A DNA stretch of 39,084 bases, taken from contig JAETSN010000041.1 in NCBI GenBank assembly GCA_021769625.1, positions 1-39,084 on the forward strand, in the 5' to 3' direction. The position numbers and the translations under genes were made by a program. Below, one piece after another: positions 33,560-39,084 of the stretch (position 1 is its first letter; every line of letters begins with the position of its first letter). The stretch is from [Clostridium] symbiosum. Lineage in GTDB: Bacteria; Bacillota; Clostridia; Lachnospirales; Lachnospiraceae. A model generated the notes under the pieces. It was not told the origin of the DNA and searched no databases. It saw nothing but the letters and a program-made list of their open reading frames with translations.

Positions 33560-34663
33560 TTACAGGCAGGAACGATACGGGATATTCTGCGGCGCTTCAA
33601 AACAGTCCTCGAACCCTCTTCTGTGATGGTAATAGATTTTGTCCTTATCCTGCGGATATACATATTTGCCGCCAACCTGCCAGAAGAACGGATGGAACTT
33701 GTACTCGTTGCGGTCCTTCTTGAAGTCATAGAGCAGTTTGATCTCCTCGCAGTCTGCCTGGAAGTTGGTCCATACATCCCAGTGAATCGGCACAACAACC
33801 TTGCACTGCAGATTTTCCGCCATACGCAGCACATCGATGGAAGTCATCTTGTCCTGCATACCGATCGGATTTTCGCCGAAGGAGCCGAAAGCCACATCAA
33901 TGTCATAATCTTTGCCGTGTTTTGCAAAATAGATAGAGAAGTGGGAGTCGCCTGAATGATAGATATTTCCGCCGGGCGTCTTCACAAGATAGTTGACGGC
34001 CTTGTCATCCATATCTGTCGGGCATACGCCGGTCAGCTCTTCCCTGTCGGGGCCTGTGGAATCCGTCGTCACGATACAGGTCCTGTCGAAGGAATCCAGT
34101 GCAACGATCTCAATATCTTTGATCTTGATCGTATCGCCGGGTTTCACCGTGATGCAGCGGTCTTCGGGAACGCCCCATTTCATCCATGTCTCCACGGATT
34201 TTTTCGGTCCGATGAAAGGCACGGGGATCACATTGCCCTTGTCGTCCGTTGTGGTCATGCCGCTCTTCAATACATGGGCAGCCCACTCCGCGGACATATG
34301 ATCCTGATGATAATGGGTCGCCAGAACCGCATCCACCTGCTTGAAGGCAAAGGGATCGATCACAAAAGGCACATTGCGCAGATTCGGCTGCATAGCCCTT
34401 CCGCCGCACATGTTCGCCATCTGATGGCCTACTTTCATCTTGCCGTCGCCATGTGTCCTCTTTCCGTTTCCGCACCATAAGTCGATGGTAACGTTGGCGC
34501 CGCCCGGTGTCTTAAACCACACGCCGGTACAGCCGAGCCACCACATCGCCACATTCCCCGGCTCGACAACTTCGTTTTCGATGTCCTCAACGAGCCAGGT
34601 CCCCCATTCCGGGAAAGTGGACATGATCCAACTCTCCCTTGTGATTTCGTCAATTTTGCTCAT
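33560..34663 (-). CDS. ulaG: L-ascorbate-6-phosphate lactonase UlaG
   Basis: A 367-residue metallo-beta-lactamase-fold hydrolase that opens L-ascorbate-6-phosphate to 3-keto-L-gulonate-6-phosphate, using Mn. The metal motif THYHQDHMS is intact, with further ligands in HSGDSHFS and PIHWDVW. The N-terminal [19 protein letters not shown] and [14 protein letters not shown] match UlaG very closely. The start at 34663 has AAAGGAGGG 6-7 bases upstream; a 35-residue extension lies in the promoter region. It is the first gene of the operon, right after the promoter and the ATTATATG repeats. Confidence 0.97.
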   Translation of the reverse strand: MSKIDEITRESWIMSTFPEWGTWLVEDIENEVVEPGNVAMWWLGCTGVWFKTPGGANVTIDLWCGNGKRTHGDGKMKVGHQMANMCGGRAMQPNLRNVPFVIDPFAFKQVDAVLATHYHQDHMSAEWAAHVLKSGMTTTDDKGNVIPVPFIGPKKSVETWMKWGVPEDRCITVKPGDTIKIKDIEIVALDSFDRTCIVTTDSTGPDREELTGVCPTDMDDKAVNYLVKTPGGNIYHSGDSHFSIYFAKHGKDYDIDVAFGSFGENPIGMQDKMTSIDVLRMAENLQCKVVVPIHWDVWTNFQADCEEIKLLYDFKKDRNEYKFHPFFWQVGGKYVYPQDKDKIYYHHRRGFEDCFEAPQNIPYRSCL

Positions 34664-34692
34664 AAAACCCTCCTTTTCTTTTATGAATCGCT

Positions 34693-34796
34693 CATATAAT
34701 TCATATAATATAATATTATATGTTTTATTTGATTTCATTATAACACAAAAAAACAGTTTAACCAACACTATTATATGAGTTTTTCCGGATTATATG
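34693..34796. promoter_or_regulatory. Five ATTATATG half-sites around the ulaG promoter
   Basis: CATATAAT at 34693-34700 and 34702-34709; ATTATATG at 34715-34722, 34770-34777 and 34789-34796. Two lie upstream of the -35 box and three between the -10 box and the ribosome site. The longer forms CTCATATAAT and ATTATATGAG flank the promoter as an inverted pair. These are candidate UlaR sites. Confidence 0.5.
34737..34765 (-). promoter_or_regulatory. Promoter of the ula operon
   Basis: On the minus strand TTGGTT (34765-34760), a 17-base spacer and a perfect TATAAT (34742-34737). The leader is about 65-70 nt to the ulaG ATG. Confidence 0.75.
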
Positions 34797-35041
34797 CGCG
34801 TTGTTGCAAGTTTTACGGTTTGCACAAATTTAATAATATCATTTTGTGCAATATGTATAGGCATAAACCTGTCAAAATAACCCGCTCAACATTTTTAATA
34901 CTTTATAACGGCCGCGCTTCTGTGTTACAATAAATGCGAGGCTGCAGGCTGCGCCGCAGTGCATCATAATGCGGCAAAACAGCCATAAAATATACCTGCG
35001 AACAAAGCATATACAAAAATAGAGATCAGGGAGCGTGCCAA

Positions 35042-36706
35042 ATGCCATTCAAATTTCCTTATTTTATAAAAAATCTCATGAAAAAAAACGCACAATCACC
35101 CGACCCTGCCGAAGTCCGGAACAATGTTCCCTGTCAGGCTCCCAACAATACCTATTATGACAATATATTCTCCTCCATTTCCCGTCTCGAGGCTGGTCAG
35201 GAAAGCGCCCTCGCCGTTTTATATCCTGCGCTGCTGTCACGGGATGAACAACTGGTAAATTCTGCCGCGGAAGCGATCTGTGCTTATGTGGAAAGCCGAA
35301 ATGCGTCAGACATCATAAAACTCAGCCTGAGATTTCGGGAATATACCTCCATGGAATGGTCTGTCGAATGGAAAAATGTGTCGCTGTCGGATATCAGGGA
35401 AACCGTCCTGAACGAGAATGCCTATCTGAGCATTTTAAGGCTGGGAACCTTCCATCCCAACGGCTATTTCAGGCAAAAATGCATGCTCGCCCTGAAAGAT
35501 GACGAAACGTCGCTCCCTTATACAGCCCTTCGGTTGAACGACTGGGCGGCCCCCGTCCGGGATACCGCATACCGGATCCTGACAGAGAGGCTCCCCGACA
35601 TCAGGACTGATACCGCCGTAGAAATGCTTCCTTTTATCGAGCAGGCGGGAAAAGGTGAGCGTTATCAGGTTTGGCAGCTTCAGGAAGTGGAAGATGCCGT
35701 AACCCGGAAGATCCTGCGGCATCCTGACGAAATTTCCCTTGACAGGATCAGGGATTACATTCCCGCCACAAGAAGGCTTTTGTACAAAATACTGATCCGG
35801 CCGGACGTACTTTCCGAAGAAGCCGTCCGCCGGCTTTTTGACCGCGAAAAAAACGGAAACGAGAAAGCCCTCATCATCAGCAGGATTTTGAAATATTATG
35901 ATTGCAGTGAAGAAGAACTAATCCGCTTTATGAAGGACAAAAACCCCATCGTCCGGAAAAAAGCGCTGGAGATCAGATACGAGCGCCTCGGCGATGCCTG
36001 GCCGGGACTGAAGGCCTGTTTACTGGATAACGCAGGGGGCATACGGAGCGACGCCTGCTATATCCTGCGCAGACATACGGACTTCGATATCCTCTCTTTT
36101 TATAAATCCGCCCTCCACACGCCGCAGGAAGCGGCCGCCATACTGGGGATCGGGGAGAACGGTACGAAAAAAGATGCGGATCTCCTGACGGAATATCTGT
36201 ATGCCGACACGCCGAAGCTTGTCAGGTTCGCGATGAAATCCTTAAGCTCCCTGGGTGCTTCGGGACTTGATGAGATCTACTGGCAATATTTAGATGACAC
36301 AGATGTCGCAATTTCAAAAGCCGCATACGAGGCGGTCCGTAAAAGCAGTATCCATTACGGTGCGGAAAGATTATATCAGGCATACCAAAGCTGCCAGAAC
36401 TGCCATACCCGGAAATATCTGCTGTATCTGCTGGCACAGGAACCCTCATGGGAAAGGCTTCCCTATCTACTGCTGCTGTATAAACCCTATGCTGCTTTAT
36501 CCGGTCATGAAGATAAAAAAATACAGATGCTGATACGTCGGGCTCTCTCCTTCCGAGGCGTTTACGCCTGCATCTCAAAAAAACAGGCAGATTTTATCAT
36601 GGAAGTCATGGATATGCCGGAACTGGAAATTCCCGGGAATACGAAAAAGGAGATCCTGTTCGATCTGAAACATGTCAGGATCGAACAGGATATAAAGAAC
36701 CGTTGA
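35042..36706 (+). CDS. HEAT-repeat-like helical protein of unknown function
   Basis: A 554-residue soluble protein made almost wholly of predicted helical pairs. HEAT-like units can be picked out: ALLSRDEQLVNSAAEAICAYV (about 65-86), LNDWAAPVRDTAYRIL (about 165-180), FMKDKNPIVRKKALEIRYERLGD (about 300-320), LADTPKLVRFAMKSLSSLG-like YADTPKLVRFAMKSL (about 387-405), and LDDTDVAISKAAYEAV (about 418-433), each with the usual pattern of a proline/acidic turn and V-R/K-x-x-A. No enzyme motif, membrane segment or signal peptide was seen. Such proteins are scaffolds or DNA/RNA/protein adaptors; here no partner gene is adjacent on the same strand. GGGAG lies 9 bases before the ATG. It appears to be transcribed alone. 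Confidence 0.75.
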   Translation: MPFKFPYFIKNLMKKNAQSPDPAEVRNNVPCQAPNNTYYDNIFSSISRLEAGQESALAVLYPALLSRDEQLVNSAAEAICAYVESRNASDIIKLSLRFREYTSMEWSVEWKNVSLSDIRETVLNENAYLSILRLGTFHPNGYFRQKCMLALKDDETSLPYTALRLNDWAAPVRDTAYRILTERLPDIRTDTAVEMLPFIEQAGKGERYQVWQLQEVEDAVTRKILRHPDEISLDRIRDYIPATRRLLYKILIRPDVLSEEAVRRLFDREKNGNEKALIISRILKYYDCSEEELIRFMKDKNPIVRKKALEIRYERLGDAWPGLKACLLDNAGGIRSDACYILRRHTDFDILSFYKSALHTPQEAAAILGIGENGTKKDADLLTEYLYADTPKLVRFAMKSLSSLGASGLDEIYWQYLDDTDVAISKAAYEAVRKSSIHYGAERLYQAYQSCQNCHTRKYLLYLLAQEPSWERLPYLLLLYKPYAALSGHEDKKIQMLIRRALSFRGVYACISKKQADFIMEVMDMPELEIPGNTKKEILFDLKHVRIEQDIKNR

Positions 36707-36727
36707 AACTTCATTAGAAACCTCCCG

Positions 36728-38041
36728 TCACTCCAAAAGAAAATCCAGAGCCTTTATGATTTTGATCCCATCCTGTGTCCGGGTCAGATCACACTCCAGG
36801 GCAATGACGATCTTTTCAAAGCTATCCCGAATTTTGCGCAGGGGCGCAAGCTCCCGCTCCCTCGTTTCAGGAGCGTTCATGGATTCCGTAACCTGTATAT
36901 ATTTTTTATCGTCTGCTTTCGCCGCGATAAAGTCAACTTCCTGACTGTCAATCTTACCGATAGCGACATCATAGCCACGGCGCAGCAGTTCAAAGTAGAT
37001 GATATTCTCCAAAATATGCCCACTGTCACCATCCCGATAGCCCAACAGGTAATTCCGCAGTCCGATATCCACAATATAATATTTGCCCAGCGTTCTCAGA
37101 TACTCTTTACCCTTGATGTCAAAACGCCTGATCTCATAGAAAATATAGGCTTCTGTCAGCGCTTCGATATACGCCTGAACCGTCTGCACAGCGGGTTTTG
37201 CTCTTCTGCCTCCCTTCTCCAACAGTCTTTCGCCTGCTAAGGTGTTTCCGACGGACGTCGCAGAAGTATTGTTCCCGATATTGTCCGCTAAAAACAGGAT
37301 GATCTTCTTTAACAGAATAGGATCCGTGATACTGCGCCGCCCCTTTCTCTTTTCCCGCTCCAGAATATCATTGACAACGGCTGCGGAATACACGCCGTCC
37401 AAAGCCGCTGTTACCCGGTCTATTTCCAGTCCCACGTCCGCCAGCATGGGCATACCGCCAAATCTGACATATGCGTCAAAAAGTTCTTTTACATCGTAGA
37501 TTTCTCCTTCTGCATCCGTGACCCGTTTTCTGACGCCTCCTGCAGGCGATTTTTGTTCCGTCAGGGTATAGCCGTGAAATTCCAGAAATTCCTGAAAAGA
37601 TAAGGGCAGTACCCGGATCTCCACATATCGCCCGGAAAGATAAGTGGATAACTCCGAAGAAAGCAGATAAGCGTTGGAACCGGTGATATAGATATCACAA
37701 TCAAAGTCCACCCGGAAAGAATTGACTGCATTTTCCCAACCCTGCACCTTCTGCACCTCGTCAAAAAAAAGGTATGTCCGCTTATCCGGACAGATATGCG
37801 CTTTGACATATTCATAAAAGCCTCTGGCATCCATATCCGGAATGCTCATGGATTCAAAGTTCATCTCAATGATCTGATCATCAGCCACTCCGCTCTCACG
37901 CAAATGCTGTGCCATCAGTTTCATCAGGCTGGATTTTCCACAGCGCCGGATGCCGGTCATAACTTTGATCATCTCAGTGTCCTGAAATGCGATCATACGG
38001 TTCAAATAAATTTCACGTTTTCGCAGCCTCGTTTTTATCAC
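36728..38041 (-). CDS. AAA_14/DUF4143 ATP-binding protein
   Basis: A 437-residue P-loop ATPase common in gut Firmicutes and Bacteroidetes. Walker A GIRRCGKSSLMKL is at 31-43, Walker B YLFFDEVQKVQGW at about 94-106, and the sensor ITGSNAYLLSSELSTYLSGRY at about 120-140 (AAA_14). The C-terminal DUF4143 part shows SGFxAExV-like EVDFIAAKADDKKYIQVTESM, a weak PD-(D/E)XK-like end. Function is unknown for the family. The start is a GTG at 38041, supported by the usual N-terminal R-x-x-Y-L pattern (KREIYLNRMI); the internal ATG at 37996 is an alternative. It sits alone and convergent with the HEAT-like gene, with 21 nt between their stops. Confidence 0.92.
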   Translation of the reverse strand: MIKTRLRKREIYLNRMIAFQDTEMIKVMTGIRRCGKSSLMKLMAQHLRESGVADDQIIEMNFESMSIPDMDARGFYEYVKAHICPDKRTYLFFDEVQKVQGWENAVNSFRVDFDCDIYITGSNAYLLSSELSTYLSGRYVEIRVLPLSFQEFLEFHGYTLTEQKSPAGGVRKRVTDAEGEIYDVKELFDAYVRFGGMPMLADVGLEIDRVTAALDGVYSAAVVNDILEREKRKGRRSITDPILLKKIILFLADNIGNNTSATSVGNTLAGERLLEKGGRRAKPAVQTVQAYIEALTEAYIFYEIRRFDIKGKEYLRTLGKYYIVDIGLRNYLLGYRDGDSGHILENIIYFELLRRGYDVAIGKIDSQEVDFIAAKADDKKYIQVTESMNAPETRERELAPLRKIRDSFEKIVIALECDLTRTQDGIKIIKALDFLLE

Positions 38042-38067
38042 GGCCCAACCACCACCTTTCTTTTAAA

Positions 38068-38097
38068 ATCATAACACAAACCGCAAAAGAAAGTCAA
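38068..38097 (-). promoter_or_regulatory. Promoter of the AAA_14 gene
   Basis: On the minus strand TTGACT (38097-38092), an 18-base spacer and TATGAT (38073-38068), 27 bases before the GTG start. Confidence 0.6.
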
Positions 38098-38218
38098 GTT
38101 TATAGAATCATTTCTAAAAATTTATATTTTTCAGAAGTTTGTAGCATGCAGTCGATATATGACGAGTTCTTCCTCCCAAACAACTTTTATATATAGTTTT
38201 AACCCAAAACTGAATTCA

Positions 38219-38971
38219 TCACAAAATTTCCACAAAAGTCCTGTAAAAATCATATACCTTTCCATCCTCCTGCGCACACAGAAGAAACCGGCTGATCATG
38301 GCTCCGGTTTTATGAGTCTTCTGAATATTCAGCAGATGCTCCTGCAGATCATTCGGAAAATCATCGGCTATTTCTTCTTTCATCAAGAATGTAACATATC
38401 TGCCGCTGCGTTTTTTCCATAGAACCTGAGAGTCCGGAAATTGTATTTCCAGATCTGCCGGAACGGTAAGCCCCCTCTGCTCCTTTTCGGGATGGGCGGA
38501 GTGCTGTACACGGGAGTACAGATACGGATCGTCGATATATCTGCGCAGCTTGTCCCGTTCGATCAGGTCAAAAGAGACGATGCAGTCCGTGTCAATGTCT
38601 GTTTCCCTGTAAGGATTTCGCTTTAATTCCTCCATCATCTGAATCGCCTTCCTATGGCAGCGCAGTTTTTCCATACGCTGCTGAAGCAGTTTTTGCTCCT
38701 GTTCCAGTTCCGACAGCTTTTCCGCAAACAGACGGCTGTGCTGCTTTGGCGTGGCAGATTCCATCCCGCGGATCTGTTTCAGGGAAAGCCCGAGATTTTT
38801 ATAAAAGATCACATCGGAAATCGTCATCAGATCCTCTATCGTATATTCCCGGTAGTGATTTTCACTGCCCTTCAGCGGATTCAGAACGCCCATATCCTCC
38901 CAGTAGCGAAGGGTGGATGCCGGTACATCAAAAAAACGGGAAATCTCTCCGATTTGAAAATGAAAAGCCAT
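38219..38971 (-). CDS. MerR-family transcriptional regulator
   Basis: A 250-residue MerR-type regulator. The N-terminal winged HTH is clear: QIGEISRFFDVPASTLRYWEDMGVL then YREYTIEDLMTISDVIFYKNLGLSLKQIRGM (positions about 5-70). A coiled-coil dimer helix follows (KLSELEQEQKLLQQRMEKLRCH, about 90-112). The C-terminal half (about 120-250) is a larger effector domain with PADLEIQF and RYVTFLMKEEI, resembling neither the metal nor the simple TipAS type, so the signal is unknown. The start at 38971 is chosen by HTH position; AAAGGCGG lies 9 bases upstream. The target operon is not evident in the window. Confidence 0.9.
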   Translation of the reverse strand: MAFHFQIGEISRFFDVPASTLRYWEDMGVLNPLKGSENHYREYTIEDLMTISDVIFYKNLGLSLKQIRGMESATPKQHSRLFAEKLSELEQEQKLLQQRMEKLRCHRKAIQMMEELKRNPYRETDIDTDCIVSFDLIERDKLRRYIDDPYLYSRVQHSAHPEKEQRGLTVPADLEIQFPDSQVLWKKRSGRYVTFLMKEEIADDFPNDLQEHLLNIQKTHKTGAMISRFLLCAQEDGKVYDFYRTFVEIL

Positions 38972-39084
38972 ATTTATAATCCGCCTTTCTGCGAAAGGCA
39001 CCGATGGGGTTATGAAACCCGCAGCCGATAAACTTCCGCTTTTTATTTTTCTTTGTTATACTCCCCTTGCAGGATGCTGGTATA

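Larger units (their letters stand above)
34664..35041. promoter_or_regulatory. Divergent intergenic region of ula operon and HEAT-repeat gene
   Basis: AT-rich DNA of 378 nt. The ulaG half holds a promoter and five copies of ATTATATG. The other half (34800-35041) carries the leader of the plus-strand gene with GGGAG before its ATG; a TACAAT at about 34926 is a possible -10 box but no convincing -35 partner was found. Confidence 0.5.

Noticed and set aside
34664-34768. 35-residue N-terminal extension of UlaG
   Set aside because: It covers the promoter and operator repeats; a strong ribosome site supports the start at 34663.

Overview
The window looks like chromosomal DNA of an anaerobic Firmicute, most likely a Lachnospiraceae gut commensal. 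The evidence is the macromolecular-synthesis cluster dgt-dnaG-rpoD-trmK-nif3, strong AGGAGG-type ribosome sites, a moderate overall GC, and the PTS/ABC sugar and polyamine genes. The genus cannot be fixed from the sequence alone. Homology calls rest on recognised motifs, not on searches.

Layout. (1) 1-7851, minus strand: dgt, dnaG, rpoD, trmK (with an in-frame 13-residue tandem repeat), a Nif3-family gene and a TGS-domain nucleoside kinase, ending in two tandem copies of a structured repeat. (2) 8040-12256, plus strand: a small Lachnospiraceae-type protein behind a sigma-D (flagellar type) promoter, then a variant PII protein and potABC without a potD. (3) About 12.3-16.7 kb: an AT-richer accessory island. 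It holds a RelE-type toxin/antitoxin pair, an acylphosphatase, a frameshifted AlbA_2/Schlafen-like gene, a small HTH gene with a decayed partner, and an IS200-type tnpA start interrupted by the 5' part of a group II intron. (4) 16.7-25.6 kb: a self-contained beta-glucoside PTS with its own Enzyme I and HPr, a Cof-type phosphatase, EIIB-EIIC-EIIA, a GH1 6-phospho-beta-glucosidase and a divergent PRD activator. (5) 25.6-27.1 kb: a membrane protein and a HAD phosphatase. (6) 27.2-34.8 kb: an L-ascorbate (ula) operon, ulaG-C-A-B-R-E, then a beta-propeller protein of unknown role, then ulaF. No ulaD is present. (7) 35.0-39.0 kb: a HEAT-repeat-like protein, an AAA_14/DUF4143 ATPase and a MerR regulator.

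The strongest new signal is regulatory. The palindrome TTTCAC-N7-GTGAAA occurs twice, 42 bp apart, before the EIIB promoter, and a near copy lies before the ptsI promoter. At both promoters the nearest palindrome centre is exactly 18 bp from the upstream edge of the inferred -35 box. This predicts one regulon controlled by the divergent PRD activator, whose own mRNA looks leaderless. Two enzyme-level oddities sit in the same locus: the GH1 acid/base Glu is Gln (myrosinase-like), and HPr has Arg at the Ser46 position.

A second theme is structured intergenic DNA. Three families of hairpin elements have copies or arms that differ by compensatory changes: a tandem pair at 1-236, three roughly 97-nt copies just before ribosome sites in the ula operon, and a 159-nt palindrome between ptsI and ptsH. 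In the ula operon the missing decarboxylase and the embedded propeller protein make 28035-29084 the best candidate for an undescribed pathway component.
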